DNA of 64,000 bases from Mucilaginibacter tolerans (lineage in GTDB: Bacteria > Bacteroidota > Bacteroidia > Sphingobacteriales > Sphingobacteriaceae): assembly GCF_030519375.1 (NCBI RefSeq), contig NZ_JAUMKB010000005.1, positions 248,001 through 312,000 of the forward strand. The letters run 5' to 3'. The notes under the pieces were generated by a model. The model ran no database searches, was not told where the DNA came from, and worked only from the letters and a program-made list of their open reading frames with translations. Positions 38,514 to 46,384 of the stretch are shown here, one piece after another (the stretch's first letter is position 1; the number at the start of each line of letters is the position of its first letter). Position numbers and translations under genes: made by a program.

Positions 38514-40250
38514 TCATTCCAACTGATATACCACCGCCTCAAAAGGCTTTAACTTCCCATCAGTGGTTGGTTCGGTATAATTATCGATGAGTACTTTAGC
38601 TTTTGATAAATCAAGACCTGAATTGGCCGTCCTAGCCTCGCTTCTGAAATTAAGAAGGATCAGGAACTTCCGGCTATCTAATTCACGTGTGTAGGCATAC
38701 ACATCCGGGTTTGACTTATCCACCAAAGTATATTTCCCGTATACCAGCACCGGGTTATCTTTTCTCAGCTTCACAATCCGTCTGAAATAATTTAATGGCG
38801 AATTTGGGTCTTTATCCTGGATAGCTTCATTAATGGTTTTATAGTTGTTGTTCACTTTTATCCATGGAGTGCCAATAGTGAACCCTGCATTTGCATTGCT
38901 GTTCCATTGAAAAGGAGTACGTCCATTATCGCGCGAACTAAAGGCGGTTTGTTTCATAAACTCCGCCATATTGGCGCCTATATTCTTTTGATGCTGATAT
39001 TCATTCAGCGTAGCTTTATCCCGGTAGTCTTTTATATCTGTAAAGCCCGCATTGGTCATGCCCAATTCGTCGCCGTTATAATAGTACGGTGTTCCGCGCA
39101 TGGTCATGATAAAAGTGGTCAGCATTTTGGATGACACTTCCCTGAATTTCGGATCGTCATTTCCAAAACGGCTTACTAAGCGGGCCTGATCATGATTAGC
39201 AAGGAAAATAGATAACCACCCTTTTTGGGCAAAAACACTGTCCCACTTACTGAATACCTCTTTAAAGTGCAACACGCTGTACCCTTCTGGTTTGGCAATA
39301 TCAACACCTTCAAAGGCATAAGCCATGTTCAATTCATTACGATCGGCATCTACCAGTTCATGCGCATCCTTGAATGAATTACCCGCTCCTTCGGCCACAC
39401 TCATCACATCGTATTTGCTTAGCACCTCTTTATTCATTTCCTTCAGGTATTCATGCAACCCCGGCTGCATGGCATAATACTTTGTAAACTCCTTTTCATA
39501 TCCCTGTGGCAGCACTGGGAAAGTAGTATCCTTCGCCGCAAACTGAAAGGCATCTAATCTGAAACCATCGATACCCTTATCAACCCAGAACTTCATGATA
39601 TCAAACACTTCCTGGCGAACTTTGGGATTTTCCCAGTTCAAATCAGGTTGCTTGCGCGAGAAATAATGCAGATAGTAAGCATTGGTGGTTGAATCATACA
39701 TCCAGGCGTCATGGTTTACATCGAAAAGACTATAGCGTGGTGAGGGTTTGCCCTTATCGGCATTCCACCAATGGTAATAATTACGATAAGGGCTGTTGCG
39801 TGAACTACGGCTTTGTTTGAACCATTCGTGTTCATCGCTGCTATGGTTTACGACAAGATCCATTACCAGTTTTATACCGCGTTCATGCATTCCTTTCAGC
39901 ATCGCGTCAAAATCGGCCATGGTACCAAAATCTTTCATAATGTTGCGGTAATCGCTTACATCATAGCCATTATCATCGTTGGGCGAGCTATAAATCGGGT
40001 TGAGCCAAACTACATTTACCCCAAGACTTTGGATATAATCCAATTTGGATATAATCCCTTTCAGGTCGCCGATGCCATCCCCATCACTATCCATAAAACT
40101 ACGCGGATAGATCTGGTACACTACGGCCTCTTTCCACCATTTGCGGTCAGTCATATCTTTAGTTTGATCGTTTTTCGGAGCACGGCAGCTAAGTCCGGAA
40201 ACAAGCAATATACCTGCGATAATCACGCCGGATAATGTAATTTTTTTCAT
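38514..40250 (-). CDS. GH13 alpha-glucosidase (oligo-1,6-glucosidase type), lipoprotein
   Basis: Exported GH13 enzyme, 578 aa from the second ATG (40250). Signal peptide with lipobox 'VSGLSC' (Cys22) anchors it in the periplasm or outer membrane. The alpha-amylase barrel begins 'WWKEAVVYQIYPRSFMDSDG'. The catalytic triad is in 'GIDGFRLDAFQF' (nucleophile Asp), 'MSVAEGAG' (acid Glu) and 'FLANHDQAR' (stabilising Asp). The early 'DSDGDGIGDLKGI' Ca-loop and 'YYYNGDELGM' are typical of alpha-glucosidase/oligo-1,6-glucosidase-type members. It removes glucose from the ends of malto- or isomalto-oligosaccharides. It is separate from the main alpha-glucan cluster but functionally related. Confidence 0.92.
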   Translation of the reverse strand: MKKITLSGVIIAGILLVSGLSCRAPKNDQTKDMTDRKWWKEAVVYQIYPRSFMDSDGDGIGDLKGIISKLDYIQSLGVNVVWLNPIYSSPNDDNGYDVSDYRNIMKDFGTMADFDAMLKGMHERGIKLVMDLVVNHSSDEHEWFKQSRSSRNSPYRNYYHWWNADKGKPSPRYSLFDVNHDAWMYDSTTNAYYLHYFSRKQPDLNWENPKVRQEVFDIMKFWVDKGIDGFRLDAFQFAAKDTTFPVLPQGYEKEFTKYYAMQPGLHEYLKEMNKEVLSKYDVMSVAEGAGNSFKDAHELVDADRNELNMAYAFEGVDIAKPEGYSVLHFKEVFSKWDSVFAQKGWLSIFLANHDQARLVSRFGNDDPKFREVSSKMLTTFIMTMRGTPYYYNGDELGMTNAGFTDIKDYRDKATLNEYQHQKNIGANMAEFMKQTAFSSRDNGRTPFQWNSNANAGFTIGTPWIKVNNNYKTINEAIQDKDPNSPLNYFRRIVKLRKDNPVLVYGKYTLVDKSNPDVYAYTRELDSRKFLILLNFRSEARTANSGLDLSKAKVLIDNYTEPTTDGKLKPFEAVVYQLE

Positions 40251-40435
40251 TATCATTTTGCGAAAAGAATTTATAATTGGGTCGATTTACAGTATCAAGT
40301 AAGCTAATAAATTTATATCTTTATATATAAAAAAAGAACTCAAATAACACATTTCCACATTTTTTGAGTTAGATATAAAATAGGGCTAATATAATTGTCA
40401 GTTCACTGCCAATAACAACTAAAAACCATTTAGCC

Positions 40436-40792
40436 ATGATGACGACCACAGCTTCCGCAAAATATACCGTCATGTCATTTCTCAAGTCCCTGAACGAAGA
40501 GGAATTTGACAACGCAAGAAAATATGCCGACGAAGACCTGAAATTTGAGGGTGTGCTGGGCTCACGTAATGGAGCCGATGCTTATTTCGAGGATATGAAG
40601 AAGATGAAGTTTAAATACCATCTTTTAAAAACTTTTGCCGACGGCACCGATGTTTGCGTACTGTACGATATTGACATGGGGGGAATAACCGTATTCTGCT
40701 GTGGCTGGTACCAGGTCGAACATCATAAAATCACATCAATAAAGGTAGTTTTTGATCCAAGGCCTTTGCTGCATCATCAGAATGGGAATTGA
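40436..40792 (+). CDS. NTF2-like (SnoaL-type) protein
   Basis: A 118-aa single-domain protein of the NTF2-like fold: N-terminal helices 'VMSFLKSLNEEEFDNARKYA', then strands with 'KFEGVLGSRNGADAYFEDM' and a C-terminal sheet. These small alpha+beta cone proteins include isomerases and many uncharacterised ones. No catalytic residue can be assigned. It is a single gene followed by a hairpin. Function unknown. Confidence 0.8.
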   Translation: MMTTTASAKYTVMSFLKSLNEEEFDNARKYADEDLKFEGVLGSRNGADAYFEDMKKMKFKYHLLKTFADGTDVCVLYDIDMGGITVFCCGWYQVEHHKITSIKVVFDPRPLLHHQNGN

Positions 40793-40795
40793 TAG

Positions 40796-40836
40796 TGTTC
40801 ACGTTCACAACGATGTGAATGCCTGTGAACATTTTA
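40796..40836 (+). terminator. Two-step hairpin terminator after the NTF2-like gene
   Basis: Outer stem TGTTCAC/GTGAACA (40796-40802 with 40825-40831) encloses an inner stem TTCACA/TGTGAA (40804-40819). ATTTTATT follows. A plausible intrinsic terminator 4 bp after the stop. Confidence 0.65.
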
Positions 40837-40956
40837 TTAATAACTGACAATCAACAAATTAAATTTTTACTTATGGTGACAAAATGCTGTCAGTAAGCTG
40901 AAAGCATTTACCATATCCACCACGAGTTGTAAACTAGGGGAGCGGATAATTTTATT

Positions 40957-41157
40957 TCAAATTGATGTAATTGATTTCCAAATTAATACAGCTCCAAATA
41001 AAATTGCCATTATCGCTCCCCCGTACAATCCGATATCATGTCCATAGGGACTCTTATATCCCTTTCTGGTTTCTTTTAAACTGTATGAAAATAACCAAAT
41101 TCCGAAAATAATTATAAAACAACCTAATAAAAGGCCACCTATTTTATCTATAATCAT
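40957..41157 (-). CDS. Small membrane protein, 66 aa
   Basis: Two hydrophobic helices ('LLLGCFIIIFGIWLFSYSL', about 9-27; 'GGAIMAILFGAVLIW', about 46-61) joined by a charged loop ('KETRKGYKSPYGHD'). It lies 40 bp upstream of the prolyl-aminopeptidase-like gene on the same strand. No known family recognised. Confidence 0.55.
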   Translation of the reverse strand: MIIDKIGGLLLGCFIIIFGIWLFSYSLKETRKGYKSPYGHDIGLYGGAIMAILFGAVLIWKSITSI

Positions 41158-41197
41158 TATTTCTTCTTCACGCTGTTTATGACCTCATAATATAACT

Positions 41198-42214
41198 TCA
41201 CTTCCCCGCATCCACATCCTTTATAAACTTAACCACCCCATCCATAAACACCTTCTGGTCATCCCACATCGCCAGGTGACTGCCGTTGGGGCAATACAGG
41301 CTTTTACCGTTTTTCACCTGCTTGCTCATCCATTCCATGTATTTGGGGTCCATGGTATCGTATTTGGCGCCTACCATCAGGGTTGGTACGGTAATTTCTT
41401 TTAACCGGTTGCTGATATCCCAGTGCAGTAGTCTGCCTCCTACTTTAAACTCGCTTGGGCCCTGCATCATTACATAAATCTGTTCATTCACATGGTTAAT
41501 CGCGCGCATTGCCGGATCAGGCCATTCCGGCAAACGGCACAGGTGTTTGCAGTAATATTCGTTCCATACCAGTCTTTGATAGGTAGTGTCTTTAAACATG
41601 CCTTTAGCCTCATAATTTTGCAAGGAGTCAACCAATGATTTCCGCATCTGACTTCTCAGCACAGCATTATATTTCTCATAAGCGGGGATGCTAGCCATCA
41701 TATTGCAAACGATCAGCCCTTTCAGGTTTTTCTGATACTTTAAAGCATATTCCATTCCCAAAATACCACCCCATGAATTCCCTAACAGATAAAAATTACT
41801 GCTATCCAGGTTCAGCGCCTTCCGCACCTGCTCCACTTCTTCCACAAAACGCGGTGTTGTCCACAAACTGCTGTCTTTAGGCTGATCGCTGTAGAATGAG
41901 CCCAACTGGTCGTACTCGATCATCTCAAAGCCTTCTTTCGGGAAAAAGCTTTCGAAACACTCCATATATTCATGCGTCATAGCCGGACCGCCGTGCAGCA
42001 ACAAAACTTTGATTCGCGGATTATTACCAAAGCGCTTTGTCCACACCCTGAACTTGCCGACAGGTGTCTGGATGTTAACCATTTTGATGCCCGCTACCTG
42101 CACACCGGAATCAATGGGCGCGAAATATTCAGCTACGGTTGGACTTCCGCTTTGCTGTTTGCAGGACGAAAAATAAATGAATGCTAAGATTGAGAGGAAG
42201 AGTAACTTTTTCAT
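41198..42214 (-). CDS. Alpha/beta-hydrolase lipoprotein, proline-iminopeptidase-like
   Basis: A 338-aa lipoprotein (Cys18 in 'IYFSSCKQ') with an alpha/beta-hydrolase fold. The oxyanion motif 'LLHGGPAMTHEYM', nucleophile elbow 'GNSWGG' (Ser), a later 'GAKYDTMDP' (Asp) and 'CPNGSHLAMWDD' (His) match the S33 proline iminopeptidase pattern. The expected role is cleavage of N-terminal proline from short peptides outside the cytoplasm. Substrate class is inferred; other S33 hydrolases share these motifs. Confidence 0.88.
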   Translation of the reverse strand: MKKLLFLSILAFIYFSSCKQQSGSPTVAEYFAPIDSGVQVAGIKMVNIQTPVGKFRVWTKRFGNNPRIKVLLLHGGPAMTHEYMECFESFFPKEGFEMIEYDQLGSFYSDQPKDSSLWTTPRFVEEVEQVRKALNLDSSNFYLLGNSWGGILGMEYALKYQKNLKGLIVCNMMASIPAYEKYNAVLRSQMRKSLVDSLQNYEAKGMFKDTTYQRLVWNEYYCKHLCRLPEWPDPAMRAINHVNEQIYVMMQGPSEFKVGGRLLHWDISNRLKEITVPTLMVGAKYDTMDPKYMEWMSKQVKNGKSLYCPNGSHLAMWDDQKVFMDGVVKFIKDVDAGK

Positions 42215-42302
42215 GATAAAGGCTGATAAGTGATGAAAGTAAATCTAAGAAGCTATCTAAATTTAAAATAATATTTTTTAAACTTTCAAAAAGGGTGTCA
42301 CA

Positions 42303-42362
42303 CTGAGGCGCTCGAAGTGCAGTGTGTAAAGGCTTTCGCCCGCTATGCTTCGAGTGCCTCAG
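42303..42362. repeat. Imperfect inverted repeat, REP-like intergenic element
   Basis: CTGAGGCGCTCGAAG (42303-42317) and CTTCGAGTGCCTCAG (42348-42362) are inverted copies matching 14 of 15 bases, in a GC-rich island in an AT-rich gap. The 'CTGAG...TCGAAG' core resembles dispersed intergenic repeats that I recall from Bacteroidota genomes; only one copy is in this window. Confidence 0.6.
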
Positions 42363-42378
42363 CATGCCCCCCGATTAA

Positions 42379-42570
42379 TTACATCAAATCCTTATCTTCC
42401 TTTTCGCGGCGTACTTTATAGGCCATGTAAAAGAATACCAATACCAGCAACACATTAAAAACCGTATCGAAGGTCCCTATATTGGGATACTCAGTTACAA
42501 GCAAGTAAATCAGGATCAGTAAACCCAATATCCCGCCGGCAAGGAATAAATAGAAAAACTTATCGCTCAT
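42379..42570 (-). CDS. Small membrane protein, 63 aa
   Basis: Two hydrophobic helices ('FYLFLAGGILGLLILIYLLV', about 5-25; 'VFNVLLVLVFFYMAYKV', about 37-53) and a charged C-terminal tail ('RREKEDKDLM'). It sits between two intergenic repeat elements and upstream of nothing obviously co-transcribed. Function unknown. Confidence 0.6.
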   Translation of the reverse strand: MSDKFFYLFLAGGILGLLILIYLLVTEYPNIGTFDTVFNVLLVLVFFYMAYKVRREKEDKDLM

Positions 42571-42592
42571 ATACCGCCAAATTAATATATGC

Positions 42593-42620
42593 CGTCATTG
42601 CGAGGAACGAAGCAATGACG
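42593..42620. repeat. Short inverted repeat CGTCATTGC/GCAATGACG
   Basis: CGTCATTGC (42593-42601) and GCAATGACG (42612-42620) form a perfect 9-bp stem around 'gaggaacgaa'. This 'GTCATTGCGAGGAACGAAGCAATGAC' type of element is a widespread dispersed bacterial repeat (recalled). It lies just after glgB on the minus strand and could also act as a weak terminator. Confidence 0.7.
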
Positions 42621-42629
42621 CCTTTTATG

Positions 42630-44756
42630 TTATTTTGCCCTTTTTAATACCGTTGCACCCAATGGCGGCAGATCGATCTGAACTGAATGATCCTTACCAT
42701 GCCAATGTTCAGCTTCGGCCTTCACAGCTTTGCCATTCAACATACCACTGCCCCAGTATTTTTTATCGTCAGAGTTGAATATTTCTTTCCAGTTGCCCGC
42801 CTCAGGAACGCCTACACGGAAGCCATGATGCGGCGCTGGTGTCAAATTCAGTACGATCACCAGGTCATTCTTTGGATCAAGCCCTTTGCGGCTATAGATC
42901 AATACCGAATCATTAGCATTGCCACCGTCTATCCATTCAAAACCAGCACCTTCAAAACTCTTTTCGTATAGTGCAGGCTCGCTTCTGTACAGGTGGTTCA
43001 ACGCTTTTATAGTGTCCTGTATCCCCCGGTGATTTGGATATTCCAGCACATACCACTCCAGCGACTGGCTAAAGTTCCATTCCGATCCCTGTCCAAATTC
43101 AGCGCCCATAAATAACAGCTTGCTGCCCGGATGGGTGAACATATAACTGTACATTAAACGCAGGTTGGCAAATTTCTGCCACTCATCACCCGGCATTTTA
43201 TTCAGCATCGAACCTTTGCCGTATACCACCTCATCATGCGAGAAAGGCAGCATGAAGTTTTCAGTAAAAGCATAGATCAAACTAAAGGTAATCTGGTTAT
43301 GATGATACCTGCGGTAAAGCGGATCGGTTTGGAAATACTTGATTGTATCGTGCATCCAGCCCATCATCCATTTCATACCAAAACCTAAACCGCCAGCAAA
43401 AACCGGGCGACTTACGCCTGTGAATGACGTCGATTCTTCAGCAATCGTCTGCGTATCAGGAAAATGACTATAGCATGCTTCATTAAACTCTTTCAGGAAC
43501 GATATTGCTTCCAGGTTCTCATTGCCGCCGTATTGATTAGCCTCCCATTCGCCGTGATTACGTGAATAATCGAGGTAGAGCATTGAGGCAACAGCATCCA
43601 CACGCAAACCATCCACATGATAGCGATCCAGCCAAAACAATGCATTACTAATAAGGAACGCACGAACCTCATTACGACCGTAATTGAAAATGTATGATTT
43701 CCAATCCGGATGAAACCCTTTGCGCGGATCAGCATGCTCGTACAAATGCGTACCATCAAAACGATATAAAGCGTGGATATCACCCGGAAAATGCGACGGT
43801 ACCCAATCCAGTATCACGCCTATGCCTTCATTATGGAAAGCCTCTATCAGCTTCATCAATTGTTTTGGCGTACCATAACGGCTCGATGCTGCATAATATC
43901 CACTTACCTGGTAGCCCCAACTTGGATAATAAGGGTGCTCTGCCAATGGCATAAATTCGACGTGAGTAAAGCCCATGTCTTTCACATAAGGCACCATTTT
44001 GTCTATCAGTTGCTCATAAGAGTAAAACGCATCCGGACTCTCGTAGCTGCGTGCCCATGAGCCCAAATGCACTTCGTAGACCGAATAAGGGCTATCCAAT
44101 GCGTTATTTTTGTGGCGATCCTTCATCCATTTGGTATCTTTCCACTCATAATAAGTGTCGGCCACAATGGATGCTGTGCGCGGTGGTTCTTCCCAGCGTA
44201 ATGCAAACGGATCGGATTTTTCTAGTTCCTCACCCGAAGAGGCTTTTATAAAATATTTATAAGTTTCACCATCGCCTACATTCGGAATAAAACCTTCCCA
44301 AATACCCGACGAATCCCAGCGGACAAACAACTGGTGCGCGCCTTTATCCCAGTAATTGAAATTACCGATGACAGACACGTACTGCGCATTGGGTGCCCAT
44401 ACCGAAAAATAAGTTCCAATAACACCATTGACTTCCATTACATGCGAGCCAAATTTCTCATATAACTTATAATGTTTACCCGATCTGAACAGGCTGACAT
44501 CGAATTCGGTAAACCGGCTGTACGACTGTACAGCATTAGGCAGTGATTGTGCAGGCATAGATTGTTTAGTTGTTGATTTTGTAGTTCCGGTTTTTGCAAC
44601 CGGGGCAGCTTTAGCCTTTGTAGCAGGCTTTTCGGCTGGTTTCTTTACTGTTTTTGTTTCAGCAACAACCGTTTTCTTAGCAGCGGTTGTGGCTTTCTTC
44701 GCAACTGCCTTTTTAACAGGAGCTTCTTTGCCGGTATCATTTGTCTTTTTAGCCAT
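42630..44756 (-). CDS. glgB: 1,4-alpha-glucan branching enzyme with Lys/Ala-rich N-terminal tail
   Basis: Introduces alpha-1,6 branches into the alpha-glucan made by GlgE. It is 708 aa. The CBM48 domain ('YFSVWAPNAQYVSVIGNFNYW', about 116-136) is followed by the GH13 barrel with nucleophile Asp387 ('GLRVDAVAS'), acid Glu440 ('TIAEEST') and Asp508 ('FSHDEVVYG'). The first 65-70 residues are an unusual Lys/Ala/Thr/Pro-rich tail with repeated 'KK', 'VAKK' and 'PAEKPA' patterns, resembling histone-H1-like tails. The stop of maltokinase is 19 bp upstream. The order glgE - mak - glgB fits the maltose-1-phosphate route to storage glucan. Confidence 0.96.
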   Translation of the reverse strand: MAKKTNDTGKEAPVKKAVAKKATTAAKKTVVAETKTVKKPAEKPATKAKAAPVAKTGTTKSTTKQSMPAQSLPNAVQSYSRFTEFDVSLFRSGKHYKLYEKFGSHVMEVNGVIGTYFSVWAPNAQYVSVIGNFNYWDKGAHQLFVRWDSSGIWEGFIPNVGDGETYKYFIKASSGEELEKSDPFALRWEEPPRTASIVADTYYEWKDTKWMKDRHKNNALDSPYSVYEVHLGSWARSYESPDAFYSYEQLIDKMVPYVKDMGFTHVEFMPLAEHPYYPSWGYQVSGYYAASSRYGTPKQLMKLIEAFHNEGIGVILDWVPSHFPGDIHALYRFDGTHLYEHADPRKGFHPDWKSYIFNYGRNEVRAFLISNALFWLDRYHVDGLRVDAVASMLYLDYSRNHGEWEANQYGGNENLEAISFLKEFNEACYSHFPDTQTIAEESTSFTGVSRPVFAGGLGFGMKWMMGWMHDTIKYFQTDPLYRRYHHNQITFSLIYAFTENFMLPFSHDEVVYGKGSMLNKMPGDEWQKFANLRLMYSYMFTHPGSKLLFMGAEFGQGSEWNFSQSLEWYVLEYPNHRGIQDTIKALNHLYRSEPALYEKSFEGAGFEWIDGGNANDSVLIYSRKGLDPKNDLVIVLNLTPAPHHGFRVGVPEAGNWKEIFNSDDKKYWGSGMLNGKAVKAEAEHWHGKDHSVQIDLPPLGATVLKRAK

Positions 44757-44775
44757 ATATTTGTGCCTGCAGGCG

Positions 44776-46374
44776 TTAACTGTTAAATTTCTCTATTTCC
44801 AATAATACTTGCTGAATACCCTTAAGCGGTATCTTTACCCAATCCGGCCGGCCGTTCAGTTCATAGCCCAACTCGTAGACTGCTTTTTCCAGCAAATGAA
44901 GTTGCAACAAAAAGTTCATTTCGGTGCGGTTACCAAATATAGCAGATATATCGCCCATTGTATGCAAATAAGCATCGACATATGCATCGGTGATGAGTTT
45001 ATACCAACGGTCTGCGGATTTGTGTAATCGCAGCGGATCAACACCTTTGGTCTCATTGCTAAAATACAATTTGGCGCAAACCGCGTAGTGAAAAGATCGT
45101 ATCATACCCGCAACATCCTTTAGCGGCGAATGTTTTATTTTACGGTCAGTTATTGAACTTTCAGGCTCTCCTTCAAAATCGATGATCAGGTAATCTATTC
45201 CAGTATAGAGCACCTGGCCCAAATGGTAGTCGCCATGGATACGTATGCGCTGCGATTTAAGGTCGCCTCCTGCTATCTTATCAAAAAAATGTCTTATTAT
45301 TTTTTCGCTTTTGATAAATTCATCAGCCAATGTTTTGGCATTTTTATCCAATCTGGCGTAATTCTCTTTCAATAGGTTAATGCGTTTGTGCACTAGTTTA
45401 TTCAGATGTTCCTGAAGCCATTTCACATATGGATCGTCAAACTTTTCCGGCTTAAAATCCTTGTTCTTTTTATCTGATAATAAAGCCAGATGCATTTCGG
45501 CAGTGCGCTTCCCCAACAACTCTACCTTCTCAAAAACCTGGTCTTGTATACCGAATATCTTATCCACAAACATGAACAGGAAGTTGTTCAGGTCATCCCC
45601 TGTTGACACCCAGCTGTCAGATTTACTGGCGACCTTCTGCATCATCAACCCAAGCGTAATTGGCGGTGTATCTGGTCGCTCGTAGATCAGGCTACTGCAA
45701 AAGGTGGGTATATTTTTAAAGCCGCCTGTTTCTGTTAAAAACTGGAGCATCTCCACCTCAGGGTTAATTTCGTTAAAAAGTTTCCTGTAAAATTTGAAGA
45801 AATATTTATTACCGAATATGAGCGAAGAATTACTTTGCTCCAGATCGGGGATAACGCATAAATAACACATATCCTCATCGGTCGCGGCAAGGCCTTTGCC
45901 TTTATGATAGGCCAAATGACCGCCATCTTGTTTTACGATAGCATTGTTCCAGATACTTCTGAACAACTCAGACTGAAAACGAAAATCATAAATCGCATCT
46001 ATCAGCCAGCCGGATTTCCCATCGACAATCGCTTTTACAATATATGCTTTAGGATTGATTTGCTCAATTAAATCATAATCATCAGCCACAAACGAAACAG
46101 GGATGCCATATTTTTCCTCGTCGCCATAGGTATAGCCGACATGGATAATAACAAGATAAGCAGTTCCACCCTCTATGGGCATATCCAGCATTTGCTGAAT
46201 CCTGAGGAACTTGATCATACGCGCCTTACCTGCAAACCAGCGGGATTTGCGCATGTATTCGTAAAGCACATTTTCTTCCAGCCAGGAAATGGATTTCTTA
46301 TCGAGGGCGAATTGTGTCCAGGGCTTTTTCAGCGTCACCGAGTTGATTTTCTCTATCACATCTACATTGCCCAT
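44776..46374 (-). CDS. mak: Maltokinase
   Basis: Phosphorylates maltose to alpha-maltose-1-phosphate, the substrate of GlgE. The 532-aa protein has a maltokinase N-terminal cap domain (about 30-200, opening 'YEYMRKSRWFAGKARMI') and an aminoglycoside-phosphotransferase-like kinase lobe. The catalytic loop is 'RIHGDYHLGQ' (His380, Asp382), and the metal site is 'IDFEGEP' (Asp399). It is a stand-alone Mak, not fused to trehalose synthase. It follows glgE by 10 bp, strongly indicating one pathway. Confidence 0.93.
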   Translation of the reverse strand: MGNVDVIEKINSVTLKKPWTQFALDKKSISWLEENVLYEYMRKSRWFAGKARMIKFLRIQQMLDMPIEGGTAYLVIIHVGYTYGDEEKYGIPVSFVADDYDLIEQINPKAYIVKAIVDGKSGWLIDAIYDFRFQSELFRSIWNNAIVKQDGGHLAYHKGKGLAATDEDMCYLCVIPDLEQSNSSLIFGNKYFFKFYRKLFNEINPEVEMLQFLTETGGFKNIPTFCSSLIYERPDTPPITLGLMMQKVASKSDSWVSTGDDLNNFLFMFVDKIFGIQDQVFEKVELLGKRTAEMHLALLSDKKNKDFKPEKFDDPYVKWLQEHLNKLVHKRINLLKENYARLDKNAKTLADEFIKSEKIIRHFFDKIAGGDLKSQRIRIHGDYHLGQVLYTGIDYLIIDFEGEPESSITDRKIKHSPLKDVAGMIRSFHYAVCAKLYFSNETKGVDPLRLHKSADRWYKLITDAYVDAYLHTMGDISAIFGNRTEMNFLLQLHLLEKAVYELGYELNGRPDWVKIPLKGIQQVLLEIEKFNS

Positions 46375-46384
46375 ATTAATAAAT

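Noticed and set aside
42571..42629. CRISPR-like repeat at the 42.6 kb inverted repeat
   Set aside because: Only one unit is present, with no spacers and no cas genes.
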